Shown: positions 53,478-62,702 of the stretch, one piece after another
How the letters are laid out: each line of letters opens with the position of its first letter
Numbering within the stretch: position 1 is the stretch's first letter
DNA from: Terribacillus aidingensis
GTDB lineage: Bacteria > Bacillota > Bacilli > Bacillales > Amphibacillaceae
Assembly: GCF_040703035.1 (NCBI RefSeq)
Contig: NZ_CP159996.1
Coordinates: forward strand, 1,832,001 to 1,896,000
DNA: 64,000 nucleotides
Direction: 5' to 3'
Notes under the pieces: model-generated
Database searches by the model: none
Told to the model about the DNA's origin: nothing
The model's input: only the letters and a program-made list of their open reading frames with translations
Program-made: the position numbers and the translations under genes

Positions 53478-55180
53478 AATGTCGCCTCCCTCTGCTGCTG
53501 GGAAGCCCGAATCGCACGGAACAGTTCTGATTGCTCCAAAAGCTCATCTGCTGTGCCATATGCAGTTCGCTTTCCTTCTTCTACGATTAAGATCCGATCA
53601 CACTGCATCGCTGTACTTAGCTTCTGTGTGACAAGTACCGTCGTACATTGGTAGCGCTTTAGCACCTCCAATAGTTTGCGTTCTGTCTGCAAATCCAGAG
53701 CGCTTGTACTATCATCCAATAGAAGAAGTGACGGCTGTAACAGCAATGCTCTCGCAATCGTAAGCCGCTGTTTTTGTCCGCCCGAAAGATTGATTCCATT
53801 TTGCCCGAGTCTTGTATCCAGCTTATCTGGCAATTTGTTAATCGTGTCATAAATTTGCGCATCCTTTGCAGCACGTATAATTGCTTCATCGCTTGCATCA
53901 GGTACTCCCCAGGCGATATTCTCCCGGATTGTACCAGAAAATAATTGGACATCCTGGGAAACGAAACCGACTTGTCGGCGAAAAGACCTGCTGTTCAAAC
54001 TAGATAAAGGTGTGTCGTCTGCCAATACTCTTCCGTTGTCAGGTTCGTATAAACCAATCATAAGATGCAATAAAGTTGATTTGCCGGAGCCTGTTTCCCC
54101 TAATATAGCGACACGTTCACCAGGATTGATTTTCATCGTGAAATCTTCAATGACCGGTACTTTACCATTTGGATATCTGTAGCTTACCTGCTCTAAGTCT
54201 ATCTTTCCGCGATAAGTTTCAGATGTCGTCTCTCCATTATCTGAAGGAGGATCCAATTCCAGAATTGCAGCAATTCGTGTGCTGGATGCTTTTGCCCGTG
54301 CATAAAACGTAATCAGCATGCCGACAACACTCAATGCTCCTGTAATCCTTGTTGCATAGTTAACGATCGCAACTATATCGCCGACATTCGTTTGCTGCTG
54401 TATGCCGCCAATATATAAAATGGCCAAAATAGCAATATTCATCACCAAAGTGAGCAAAGGTACCGACAATTCCGTATAACGAAATGCTTTCAGCATATTC
54501 TGACGCAGCTCATTGCTAGCCTGCTCAAAGCGATTTTGTTCATGCTCCTCTCGGGCAAAAATCCTGATAAGCCGGAGCCCGACAAGGTTTTCACGCATCA
54601 CATGATTAACTTTATCCACACCGCGCTGCACAGTCCCGAAATAACGGATGCTCCGTTTCATGATGAAATGCAGAAAAATCAGCAGTATAGGAATGACAAT
54701 CAGTAGTATAAGTGCAATCCTGGCATTCACTACAAATGCCATAACGGTTCCTCCGATAATCAGGAAAGGTGCCCTGATCATGAAACGGAAGAACATGACA
54801 ATAGTAAGCTGAATTTGGTTGACATCATTTGTCAGTCTGGTTAAGAGTGTACTGGTGCCAAAATGCTGGATATCCTGAAGCTCCGCCTGCTGAACCTTTT
54901 CATACATCTGATCCCGCAGCTCTTTTCCAACACTTTGACCAAGATGATCGGCAAAGAAAATATTGATGATTCCAGCTCCGAATCCTATAATTGCAATGGC
55001 CACCATTCCCAGGCCTAGCTCGATTACAAGTCCATTATTGCCAGCGGCAATGCCGTCATCAATGAGCTTTTGCAAAAGAAATGGCTGCACAAGTTCAACG
55101 GAAAGCTCCATCATGATAAAAACCAATGAAGTTACGATTATGAGCCAATAAGGTTTAAGATAACTGAATACTGTCTTCAC
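53474..55180 (-). CDS. ABC exporter half-transporter, degenerate-site partner (YfiB-like)
   Basis: 568 residues: membrane domain (about 10-300) plus ATPase domain. Walker A GETGSGKST and signature LSGGQKQRL are canonical, but Walker B reads LLLLDDSTSALD, with Asp in place of the catalytic Glu. Together with LSHGQ in the partner this gives one consensus and one degenerate ATP site, the hallmark of heterodimeric exporters. Likely exports drugs or a membrane compound. Confidence 0.88.
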   Translation of the reverse strand: MKTVFSYLKPYWLIIVTSLVFIMMELSVELVQPFLLQKLIDDGIAAGNNGLVIELGLGMVAIAIIGFGAGIINIFFADHLGQSVGKELRDQMYEKVQQAELQDIQHFGTSTLLTRLTNDVNQIQLTIVMFFRFMIRAPFLIIGGTVMAFVVNARIALILLIVIPILLIFLHFIMKRSIRYFGTVQRGVDKVNHVMRENLVGLRLIRIFAREEHEQNRFEQASNELRQNMLKAFRYTELSVPLLTLVMNIAILAILYIGGIQQQTNVGDIVAIVNYATRITGALSVVGMLITFYARAKASSTRIAAILELDPPSDNGETTSETYRGKIDLEQVSYRYPNGKVPVIEDFTMKINPGERVAILGETGSGKSTLLHLMIGLYEPDNGRVLADDTPLSSLNSRSFRRQVGFVSQDVQLFSGTIRENIAWGVPDASDEAIIRAAKDAQIYDTINKLPDKLDTRLGQNGINLSGGQKQRLTIARALLLQPSLLLLDDSTSALDLQTERKLLEVLKRYQCTTVLVTQKLSTAMQCDRILIVEEGKRTAYGTADELLEQSELFRAIRASQQQREATL

Positions 55181-55282
55181 TGCTTACGCCTTCTCCCTGC
55201 TTATGTATAGCCTGCTGCTAATCATACCCTAGCATACCACCACTCTAAACAAAATCGTACAAAACACCCTCCTATAGAAAAA

Positions 55283-55303
55283 GGAGCATTCCATGAATGC
55301 TCC
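55283..55303 (-). terminator. Terminator of the spoIIIA operon
   Basis: Perfect 9-bp stem GGAGCATTC/GAATGCTCC with a 3-base loop, followed on the minus strand by TTTTTC. It starts 7 bases after the spoIIIAH stop. Confidence 0.88.
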
Positions 55304-55310
55304 TCCCCGG

Positions 55311-55874
55311 TTATTTCTGCGGAATGTATTTTACATCCACGTTGGCACCTGCGAATTCATCTGCAGCCATCTGCATGATGCTATTGGCTTCTTGTGCTGT
55401 CATTTTGTCGGCTTTTACGGTAACCTGTACATGTCCATCTTCTGCTCGGACAAGCACTTCCTCATAGCCTTTCTCTGCAATGATTGATTCTTCCAGGATG
55501 GACTCTTTCGATGCGAATTGCTCCATCAGTTCGATTTGACTGACCGCTTCATTCTTTTCTTCTGTGCTTGTGGAAGAGCTGGCAACAATTTCTTCAAGTC
55601 TCGTTTTTGCTTCGCTTCGCTGATCCATTGTCTGCATCCGGATGCTGGCAAATAGTTCATCGACATTAGCCGGTTCAGTCGTTACATCGGCTTCTCCTTC
55701 TTCTTTGGAACCAGTTTCCCCAGAGTCGCCGGCTGTTGTGCTTGTCCCATTTTCATCCGCTTTATCATTTATAAAAGCCAGTTCGTCCCCGTTCGGAGAA
55801 GTCATATAATAGACACTCAATACGATCAGCAAGCTCAGCATCGTCAATAGCCATACTGTTTGTTTTTTCAACAT
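55311..55874 (-). CDS. spoIIIAH: Stage III sporulation protein AH
   Basis: 187 residues. N-terminal membrane helix (WLLTMLSLLIVLSVYYM) and an extracellular C-terminal ring-building domain (EVLVRAEDGHVQVTVKADKMTAQEANSIMQ). It is made in the mother cell and binds SpoIIQ from the forespore to form the channel between the two cells. The acidic linker (about 30-65) is long. Last gene of the operon, ATG behind AAGGGGG. Confidence 0.95.
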   Translation of the reverse strand: MLKKQTVWLLTMLSLLIVLSVYYMTSPNGDELAFINDKADENGTSTTAGDSGETGSKEEGEADVTTEPANVDELFASIRMQTMDQRSEAKTRLEEIVASSSTSTEEKNEAVSQIELMEQFASKESILEESIIAEKGYEEVLVRAEDGHVQVTVKADKMTAQEANSIMQMAADEFAGANVDVKYIPQK

Positions 55875-55886
55875 CCCAATTCCCCC

Positions 55887-56531
55887 TTAATTTTTCGGCA
55901 TGACCGAAATTCGATGTGTCGGTACATCCAGCACTCGTGATACAGCTTCCACAACCCATTCCTGAACTGTCGCTTGTTCTGTCCCCTTTGCAACAACAAG
56001 CACCCCTCTCACTTCTGGCTTTCTTGTTTCCACCAGCAGCGGCACTTCTTGATCTCCTTGTCTGACGAGCACTACCTGCTGTTCCTCATTTTCATCCTCC
56101 ACTACCCGTTCGCCGCCGTTTTGGTCGGTTTCTTCGGATGTCTGCTGGCCGATGATCAGATTCTTTTCATAAATCTTCTGATGGGTGCTGTTCAGATTGA
56201 CCATTACTTCCACTTCGGAAACACCTTTGATTTTTTCCAGCAGGCCGACCAGGTCTTGCTCGTATGCTGCTTCCAAATCTGTAGTCGAAGCCGAAGAAGC
56301 GTCGTTTTCTTTCTTTGCGAAAGTCTCTTCTGTTTCTGCTGCTGTTTCATTTTGAATCTGCTTGGTGTTTTGTCCATCTGGCTCCTTCTGTTCCGTGAAT
56401 AAGCCGCTTACGAGTAAAAGCAAAGCACCTAGCAGTCCGACAATGACCAAATATCCAAGCTTTGTCGGTTTCTTATTCTGGGAATCTTTCAGCTTCCACT
56501 GTTCGGAAAGCTTGTCTAGTAATTTCTTCAT
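55887..56531 (-). CDS. spoIIIAG: Stage III sporulation protein AG
   Basis: 214 residues. One membrane helix at about 26-46 and a ring-building domain (GVSEVEVMVNLNSTHQKIYEKN ... EVRGVLVVAKGT). In B. subtilis it forms a large ring in the mother-cell membrane that belongs to the A-Q feeding-tube complex. Its ATG overlaps the spoIIIAF stop (ATGA). An acidic, Gln/Glu-rich insert follows the helix. Confidence 0.95.
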   Translation of the reverse strand: MKKLLDKLSEQWKLKDSQNKKPTKLGYLVIVGLLGALLLLVSGLFTEQKEPDGQNTKQIQNETAAETEETFAKKENDASSASTTDLEAAYEQDLVGLLEKIKGVSEVEVMVNLNSTHQKIYEKNLIIGQQTSEETDQNGGERVVEDENEEQQVVLVRQGDQEVPLLVETRKPEVRGVLVVAKGTEQATVQEWVVEAVSRVLDVPTHRISVMPKN

Positions 56532-57148
56532 CCTGTCCCCCCTTTTTGGGTGACCTCAAGCGGCAGATCTTCAAGCTCCCAGATTTCGGCCAGATGGGAT
56601 TTCACTCTCTCCATGTCCTCGGTCTGTTCATTTGCTTCGATAGGACGGGAACTGTCGATGACGACGTCGCTGATTTCTCCTTCCGGTAATCCCTGGTCGG
56701 TATTCTGCACCGTTACTTGGATGGAATCGATTGCTTCGGTCGTTTCCTCATCCTCTCCCTCCTTAAAGGCCACTGCGATGTCTGTAATTTGCATATGAAA
56801 CTTCTCTTGCAGCGTTGGATTTGCTTGGTCCTTCAATTGGACAGCCATCTGTTCCTCAATATATGCGCGCTGTACGGAATCTATTTCACTTTTCTTCTCT
56901 TCTATTGAATTTTCTATCGAGGGGGCGTCTGTCAAAGCAGCAAAGCCTTCCATTGCTTCTTGCACCGCTCTCGTTGAATCTACCTGGAATAATGCGAAAA
57001 CTGGTTTAAGGAATAACAGGAGCAGCATGAGCCCCATGACCAGCTTGACGTATTTGCGGATATCGGTATCTGGTAAAACCATATCCAGTACAAAAGCGAG
57101 AAGGATGAACAGAATGATCTGCATCACCCATGATTGCAAGGCTTCCAA
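56528..57148 (-). CDS. spoIIIAF: Stage III sporulation protein AF
   Basis: 206 residues from TTG 57148, which has AGGAG 8 bases upstream. The longer frame to 57244 lies inside spoIIIAE and lacks family-like sequence. The product begins MEALQSWVMQIILFILLAFVL, with two membrane helices (about 8-25 and 36-55) and a soluble tail of the ring-building type. Part of the forespore-mother cell channel. Confidence 0.92.
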   Translation of the reverse strand: MEALQSWVMQIILFILLAFVLDMVLPDTDIRKYVKLVMGLMLLLLFLKPVFALFQVDSTRAVQEAMEGFAALTDAPSIENSIEEKKSEIDSVQRAYIEEQMAVQLKDQANPTLQEKFHMQITDIAVAFKEGEDEETTEAIDSIQVTVQNTDQGLPEGEISDVVIDSSRPIEANEQTEDMERVKSHLAEIWELEDLPLEVTQKGGTG

Positions 57149-57159
57149 GTGACCAGCTC

Positions 57160-58335
57160 CTATCTCAGCATTAATGTGACATTGCTCGAAGCCACAATGA
57201 TGACAATGGCAATGAAGAACATGAACGCGACTACGAGCAGACAAGCGAATATATAAAGGATATACTTACTCATCACTTGCATCGATTTGATGATCGGACC
57301 GTCACCTAGCGGCTGCAGCAAGGCTGCGGCAATTTTGTAGATAAGTGCGATAGCAAGAATCTTGATTGCCGGAAACAACGAGATTGCCAAAACGATCAGC
57401 ACCCCGACAATCCCGATTGCGTTCTTCAGAAGCAGTGAAGCACTAAGCACAGTATCAGTAGCATCGGTGAACATACGGCCAATGACAGGTATGAAGTTTC
57501 CGGTAACGAATTTGGCTGTCTTCATCGCTACACCGTCCTGTACCGCTGTAACGGCACCCTGGACGGAGATGACACCAAGAAAGACAGAAAAGAAAATACC
57601 CAACAGCCATAATCCGATGTTTTTCAATAAATCGGCAAGCTGGGTTACTGGATACTCTTTGTTGATTGTACTGACTAGATGCAAGAGAGCACTCATGAGG
57701 AATAATGGGATGATTATCTTTGCGATCAATAGCCCGCTGGCGTGGATAAGGAAAACAATGATAGGATGAAAGAAAGCGACGGCAGATAAACTTCCAAACG
57801 AAGCCATCAATCCAAGCAGCAGCGGAATCAAAGCCAGCATGAAATCACTCATACCATTGATAGCTTCCATTGCGTAATTCACTGACAAACGGAAGCTGTT
57901 CAAAAGAAGTGTCAGAAGAACCATACATACGATCAAATAAGCGACTTTGCTGATTGAACCTTTATTGAATGCGGTTTGGATTGTCTGGAGGATGCTGCTG
58001 AATAGAGTTAAAAGAATCAAGATACCAAGCAGCTTTCCATTGAGCAGCAGCTCATACAGCAGATATTCAAAAAGCCCTTTCAACCATGATTGGATGGAGA
58101 TATCTCCTTGCTGCTTGATAAAATCAACGAAAGAGCCTTTCTCCAGTTCCGGTATAAACTGGCCGTACTTGTCTGATAAAAGCTCCCAATAACCCGTGAG
58201 TTCTTCAGTCGGCAGACTGTCGAATGCTGTGATCGCAGCCTCCTGTTCTTCTGCTTGGCCTGTCTCAGCAAAAGCAGCTGATGGAAGTGCAAGAACACCA
58301 AACAAAGCAAAAAGAAATACCAAGCAGCGTTTCAA
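57160..58335 (-). CDS. spoIIIAE: Stage III sporulation protein AE
   Basis: 391 residues starting at TTG 58335 (AAGGAG 9 bases upstream). A cleavable-looking signal peptide (FLFALFGVLALPSAAFA) is followed by seven or eight membrane helices. The multi-pass core (GNFIPVIGRMFTDATDTVL) is the conserved SpoIIIAE/export-apparatus-like region. Needed for engulfed forespore development. Confidence 0.95.
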   Translation of the reverse strand: MKRCLVFLFALFGVLALPSAAFAETGQAEEQEAAITAFDSLPTEELTGYWELLSDKYGQFIPELEKGSFVDFIKQQGDISIQSWLKGLFEYLLYELLLNGKLLGILILLTLFSSILQTIQTAFNKGSISKVAYLIVCMVLLTLLLNSFRLSVNYAMEAINGMSDFMLALIPLLLGLMASFGSLSAVAFFHPIIVFLIHASGLLIAKIIIPLFLMSALLHLVSTINKEYPVTQLADLLKNIGLWLLGIFFSVFLGVISVQGAVTAVQDGVAMKTAKFVTGNFIPVIGRMFTDATDTVLSASLLLKNAIGIVGVLIVLAISLFPAIKILAIALIYKIAAALLQPLGDGPIIKSMQVMSKYILYIFACLLVVAFMFFIAIVIIVASSNVTLMLR

Positions 58336-58348
58336 CGTATCCAGCTCC

Positions 58349-58741
58349 TTATCCGCCCGGCATGAAACTCATGATTGTCTCGATGACCGCTGTCAGAATC
58401 GGTATGGCCACCGTTATGATAATGATTTTTCCGGCAAGCTCTATTTTTGCAGCGATTGCTGATAACCCGGCATCTCGTGTTAGATGCGCACCAAATTCCG
58501 TGATATAAGCAATGCCGATGATTTTCAAGATCGTTTTGATATAAAGACCTTCCACATTTGCCCGTTCACCCAGCTGTTCAATCAGAAGCAGAATGCCAGT
58601 AATCTTTTGCAGGATGAACAGGAAAATGATGATGCCCGTCACCACGACAACAAAAAATGCAATCGATGAATTTTGTTCTTTTACAATTAAGGCAAGCAAA
58701 CTTGCTACAATGCCAATGGATACGATTATAATGATATCCAT
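58349..58741 (-). CDS. spoIIIAD: Stage III sporulation protein AD
   Basis: 130 residues, four membrane helices. The segment IKTILKIIGIAYITEFGAHLTRDAGLSAIAAKIELAGK is strongly conserved in the SpoIIIAC/AD family. 13 bases before spoIIIAE. Confidence 0.95.
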   Translation of the reverse strand: MDIIIIVSIGIVASLLALIVKEQNSSIAFFVVVVTGIIIFLFILQKITGILLLIEQLGERANVEGLYIKTILKIIGIAYITEFGAHLTRDAGLSAIAAKIELAGKIIIITVAIPILTAVIETIMSFMPGG

Positions 58742-58751
58742 CTTAATCGCC

Positions 58752-58958
58752 TCATCCCTGGAATAAAAACACCGACTTGATCTGCTGGAACAGTTCCGAT
58801 AATTTGCCCAAGACGATGAGCAGTACCAGGATGAAACCCATCAGTGTCGTGAATTGTGCAATCTCTTCCTTTCCCATTTGCTTCAGTACAGTATGAATGA
58901 TTGCGACGATCATCCCGATACCTGCGATTTGAAATAGAATCATTGCTTCTCCGAGCAT
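58752..58958 (-). CDS. spoIIIAC: Stage III sporulation protein AC
   Basis: 68 residues, two membrane helices; IFQIAGIGMIVAIIHTVLKQMGKEE-like core and C-terminal FLFQG. The ATG at 58958 has AAAGGAG upstream. Related to the C-terminal part of SpoIIIAD. Confidence 0.94.
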   Translation of the reverse strand: MLGEAMILFQIAGIGMIVAIIHTVLKQMGKEEIAQFTTLMGFILVLLIVLGKLSELFQQIKSVFLFQG

Positions 58959-58981
58959 AGCGGACTCCTTTCCTACCTCGT

Positions 58982-59494
58982 TCAGATAAGCAGTAGTACG
59001 ATCAGCAAACCTGTCAGGAATCCAAGGTTACGGATCATTTTTCCATAACGCTGACTCGCTTCTTCTGATTCCTCCAGCTCCCGTTCCAGGTGGGTTCTGG
59101 CCAGCTGGATATGCTTTTGCTGCTGTTCAAAGTCGTGCTGGCCAAGTGTACGGCCGAATTGCAGCCAAACATCCTTTTCAGCGGGTTTCAGTGCTGTTGT
59201 ACCTATCCAAGCCTCTGTCGTCTCTTCCCAGCAGTCATACAGACCTGCCGGATGCAGCTGCAGCTTATCAGATAAAGATCGAAAAAAGGAAGCTGCCGGA
59301 TGCGGAACCTGTTTGGCCAGATTTTCGCTTGTTTCAATGATGCTTGTCTGACTGTAGAGTATTTCTGCCTCCATCACCTGCAGACTGCTGATCAGCTGGC
59401 GGATTTGCTTTGGTCGCTGCTGCAGTTTGCGGGACAGCTCGAAACCTACCCAAGTTGCGGCAATAAGCACAAGTATTGCTCCTAGCCACTTCAT
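58982..59494 (-). CDS. spoIIIAB: Stage III sporulation protein AB
   Basis: 170 residues. N-terminal helix (LGAILVLIAATWVGFELS) and C-terminal hydrophobic segment (NLGFLTGLLIVLLLI) flank a helical soluble domain, resembling type II secretion GspF-like proteins. Its ATG overlaps the spoIIIAA stop. Confidence 0.94.
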   Translation of the reverse strand: MKWLGAILVLIAATWVGFELSRKLQQRPKQIRQLISSLQVMEAEILYSQTSIIETSENLAKQVPHPAASFFRSLSDKLQLHPAGLYDCWEETTEAWIGTTALKPAEKDVWLQFGRTLGQHDFEQQQKHIQLARTHLERELEESEEASQRYGKMIRNLGFLTGLLIVLLLI

Positions 59495-60405
59495 GCGTTT
59501 GCACCTGCCGGGCTAGCTGTTTCCAACAAAGCTTGTACTACGCCAGGAGACATGCCCTTCTTCAAAATGACGATGCGTTCGAATACTTTCTGTTCGAATA
59601 AGGGCTTTAAAGAAGGACGTTGACGGATGGAATCCAAGCTGTCACCGTGAACACTGCATACGATCCTCACACCTGCATGCAAGGCTTCCTGCAATGCCTG
59701 GACATCCCGCTCGCTTCCAATCTCGTCCGCCACTATTACATCCGGGGACATCGATCGGATCAGCATCATTAAACCCTCTGCTTTCGGACAGGCATCCATG
59801 ATATCCGTCCTTTTTCCAAGATCATGCTGCGGTATGCCATTGATGCTTCCTCCAATTTCAGAGCGTTCGTCAACGACTGCAGTCTTCAACGCCGGATATT
59901 GCTGCCAGCCTGTAGATAGAGAACGGACTATATCACGAAGAATGGTCGTTTTACCAGACTTCGGCGGTCCTATGATAAGCGTATGGCGACAAGTGCCGTC
60001 AGGCTTGTACAAGGAAGACATGATTTTTCCCGCTGCTCCTGGTCTTGCTTTGGCAATTCTTATATTGAAGGAGGATATATGCTTAAGAGCTTTTACGACA
60101 CCGCCCTCTGTATTGACCTGCCCACTCAATCCGACGCGATGCCCTCCTGCAATGGTGATATAACCTTCTCGCAATTCATTTTCAAGTGCATATAAGGAAA
60201 AATCACTCAATTGATTCAGCATGAACCGAGCATCTGCAGCCTCCATTAGCGAAGCTTCAATCCATTCAGTTCCGTCATCGAAGCACAACTCAAGCTGCTG
60301 ATTCGTCCGGCAGCGAATTTCCTGCAGCTTGTCCCATCGTCTCCCTACTTTTTCTGACAAGAGAGCTTGTAAAGGCGGTCGAAACAATTTCTGGATTTCC
60401 TTCAT
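59491..60405 (-). CDS. spoIIIAA: Stage III sporulation protein AA (secretion-type ATPase)
   Basis: 304 residues from ATG 60405 behind AGAGGTGA; a GTG three codons earlier (60414) is less well placed. It has an R3H-like N-terminal region, Walker A IIGPPKSGKTTIL (about 145-157) and Walker B VIVADEIGSERD, as in type II/IV secretion ATPases. First gene of the operon, preceded by a sigma-E-like promoter. Confidence 0.95.
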   Translation of the reverse strand: MKEIQKLFRPPLQALLSEKVGRRWDKLQEIRCRTNQQLELCFDDGTEWIEASLMEAADARFMLNQLSDFSLYALENELREGYITIAGGHRVGLSGQVNTEGGVVKALKHISSFNIRIAKARPGAAGKIMSSLYKPDGTCRHTLIIGPPKSGKTTILRDIVRSLSTGWQQYPALKTAVVDERSEIGGSINGIPQHDLGKRTDIMDACPKAEGLMMLIRSMSPDVIVADEIGSERDVQALQEALHAGVRIVCSVHGDSLDSIRQRPSLKPLFEQKVFERIVILKKGMSPGVVQALLETASPAGANA

Positions 60406-60448
60406 TCTGCTCACCTCTAACTTCGATTGGACACGTTGTCCATACTGT

Positions 60449-60476
60449 AATGTATGTGCCTCTGAATGGTTTATGC
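60449..60476 (-). promoter_or_regulatory. Sigma-E promoter of the spoIIIA operon
   Basis: On the minus strand GCATAAA (60476-60470), a 13-base spacer and CATACATT (60456-60449). The -10 fits the sigma-E consensus CATACAnT exactly. It lies about 45 bases upstream of spoIIIAA. Confidence 0.7.
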
Positions 60477-60486
60477 CACAAAAAAA

Positions 60487-60517
60487 GAGCCCCTTCCCAT
60501 GTTGGGAAGAGGCCCTC
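60487..60517 (-). terminator. Terminator of the aroQ-yqhT-efp unit
   Basis: A 13-bp GC-rich stem with two mismatches (GAGGGCCTCTTCCC with GGGAAGGGGCTC), followed on the minus strand by TTTTTTT, close after the efp stop. Confidence 0.88.
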
Positions 60518-60525
60518 TCGCTGTC

Positions 60526-61083
60526 TTATGCACGTGAAACGTATTTTCCATCTGATGTGTTGATGATAAGTACATCGCCTTCGTTGATGAAGAAAGGTAC
60601 TTGCACGCTCAAACCAGTTTCTACGATAGCTGGTTTCGTACCGCCGCTTGCAGTATCACCTTTGATACCTGGTTCTGTTTCTACAACTTTCAATTCTACG
60701 TTATTCGGAAGATCTACACCAAGTGTTTCACCACCGAAAGTCATAACACTGATTTCCATGTTCTCTTTCAGGAATTTCAGCTCATATTCGATCTGCGCTG
60801 TGGAAAGTTCCAGCTGATCGTATGTGTCGGTGTCCATGAAAGTATGTGTTTCACCAGAAGCATAAAGATATTGCATCTTTTTATGTTCGATATGTGCACG
60901 AGAAACTTTCTCTCCAGCACGGAATGTTTTTTCCTGGATGTTACCATTACGCAAATTACGCAGCTTAGAACGTACGAATGCCGCACCCTTACCTGGTTTT
61001 ACGTGCTGGAAATCGATAACCTGCCACAGGCCATTATCTACTTCGATTGTTAGGCCCGTACGAAAATCGTTTACTGAAATCAT
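60526..61083 (-). CDS. efp: Translation elongation factor P
   Basis: 185 residues, full length, three beta domains. The loop VKPGKGAAF carries the modifiable Lys32. It rescues ribosomes stalled on polyproline. ATG behind GAAGGAGGA. Follows the M24 peptidase gene, as in B. subtilis. Confidence 0.97.
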   Translation of the reverse strand: MISVNDFRTGLTIEVDNGLWQVIDFQHVKPGKGAAFVRSKLRNLRNGNIQEKTFRAGEKVSRAHIEHKKMQYLYASGETHTFMDTDTYDQLELSTAQIEYELKFLKENMEISVMTFGGETLGVDLPNNVELKVVETEPGIKGDTASGGTKPAIVETGLSVQVPFFINEGDVLIINTSDGKYVSRA

Positions 61084-61109
61084 TGTTTTCCTCCTTCGAA
61101 AAACGGCTG

Positions 61110-62171
61110 TTACAAAGTAATTAAATCTTTAGTGGAGAACGTCAGGCGTTCACTGCCATCAGCTGTCAGCACGAGATCATCCTCAATTCGGCATCCGCCT
61201 ACTTCCGGTATGTAGATCCCCGGCTCTACTGTAACAACCATTCCCGGCTTCAATACCGTATCGGAACGGAAGGATAGAGCTGGCGATTCGTGTACATCCA
61301 TACCGAGCCCATGTCCGGTTGAATGTCCGAAGTACTGACCGTAGCCTTTTTCGGAGATATAGTCTCGTGTGAGCGCATCGGCTTCTTTACCAGTAATACC
61401 CGGTTTCACGCCTGCAACTCCTCGAAGATTCGCCTCTAGTACTATATCATAAATTTCACGTAATTTGTCACTTATCTCACCTACTGCAAAAGTTCGGGTG
61501 ATATCCGAGCAATATCCATTGTAAAGGGCACCGTAATCCAGCGTGACCAATTCGCCCTTTTGAATCTCCTTATCTGATGCTACACCATGCGGCAATGCGG
61601 AACGGTATCCGGAAGCGACGATCGTATCGAAACTGGATTGTGTCGCGCCCTGCTTGCGCATAAAGAACTCAAGCTCGTTGGAAACTTCGATCTCCTTCAT
61701 GCCTGGCTTCACGAAAGTAAGGATATGTGTATAAGCTGCATCGGCAATCTCGGCAGCGGTCTTCATGATAGCAAGCTCTGCCTCTGATTTGATCAGACGC
61801 AGCTCCTCAATCAAGCCTGATGCAGGAATGAGGTCTGCATGTACAGCATTCTGAAACTGCTGGTACAGTGCGAAAGTAACATCTTCATGCTCAAATCCAG
61901 CTTGCTGAGCACCTTCTTTAAGAAGCTGTGCAGCAGCTTCCTGAATGATGGACTGTTTATGCTCGATGATCTCAAAATCAGGAGCTTGTTCTGTTGCCTG
62001 CTCAATATAACGGAAATCAGTGAGGAACAGCTGCTTCGATTTAGTGATGATAAGAAGGCCTGCACTTCCGGTAAAGCCTGATATGTATCGGCGGTTCTGT
62101 GCACTCGTTACGATGAATGCGTCCAAGTTCTTCTTTTCCATTAAGGCACGTAATTTCTCTAATTTCTCCAT
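61110..62171 (-). CDS. M24 family Xaa-Pro peptidase (YqhT)
   Basis: 353 residues. The N-terminal creatinase-like domain is followed by a pita-bread metallopeptidase domain with the five metal ligands visible in [18 protein letters not shown] (two Asp), [13 protein letters not shown] (His), VTVEPGIY (Glu) and [10 protein letters not shown] (Glu). Cleaves peptides with proline in second position. 26 bases before efp, 18 after aroQ. Confidence 0.93.
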   Translation of the reverse strand: MEKLEKLRALMEKKNLDAFIVTSAQNRRYISGFTGSAGLLIITKSKQLFLTDFRYIEQATEQAPDFEIIEHKQSIIQEAAAQLLKEGAQQAGFEHEDVTFALYQQFQNAVHADLIPASGLIEELRLIKSEAELAIMKTAAEIADAAYTHILTFVKPGMKEIEVSNELEFFMRKQGATQSSFDTIVASGYRSALPHGVASDKEIQKGELVTLDYGALYNGYCSDITRTFAVGEISDKLREIYDIVLEANLRGVAGVKPGITGKEADALTRDYISEKGYGQYFGHSTGHGLGMDVHESPALSFRSDTVLKPGMVVTVEPGIYIPEVGGCRIEDDLVLTADGSERLTFSTKDLITL

Positions 62172-62189
62172 CTGTTTCTTCCTCTCCCT

Positions 62190-62618
62190 TTATTTCTCCA
62201 GCAGCGCTAAAGCCGCATATCGGTATCCTTTAATACCTAAACCGACGATCTGACCCTTACACACGGATGCCAGCATCGAATGATGACGGAATTCCTCCCG
62301 CGTATGGATATTCGATATATGCACTTCCAGTACCGGAATAGGGACACTTGCAATCGCATCCCTGATCGCGATGCTTGTATGTGTATATGCTGCGGCATTC
62401 AGGATGATTCCGCTGCACGTACGGCCTGCCTCCTGGATCTTATCGACCATCGCACCTTCATGATTGGACTGAAAGTCTTCCAGTTCGTACCCGAAACTGT
62501 CTGTCACCTTCTTCACTTCAGCAACTACATCAGCCAGCGTATGGCTTCCATAAATTCCAGGCTCCCTCGTTCCGAGCAAATTTAAATTAGGTCCATTGAT
62601 CAACATTAAGCGATTCAC
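62190..62618 (-). CDS. aroQ: Type II 3-dehydroquinate dehydratase
   Basis: About 142 residues. LMLINGPNLNLLGTREPGIYG, FQSNHEGAMVDKIQEA and HISNIHTREEFRHHS are the family's active-site blocks (Tyr, Arg, His). Third step of the shikimate pathway. The open frame has an ATG at 62627, but AAAGG abuts it directly. GTG 62618 has proper 8-base spacing and is my choice; the ATG is the alternative. Confidence 0.93.
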   Translation of the reverse strand: MNRLMLINGPNLNLLGTREPGIYGSHTLADVVAEVKKVTDSFGYELEDFQSNHEGAMVDKIQEAGRTCSGIILNAAAYTHTSIAIRDAIASVPIPVLEVHISNIHTREEFRHHSMLASVCKGQIVGLGIKGYRYAALALLEK

Positions 62619-62702
62619 AATCTTCATCCTTTGGTTACATTATTTTAACTTTCACATAGTGTAACATAAGACGGAAGCTTTGTGATTGAAAATTCGAAAT
62701 GC

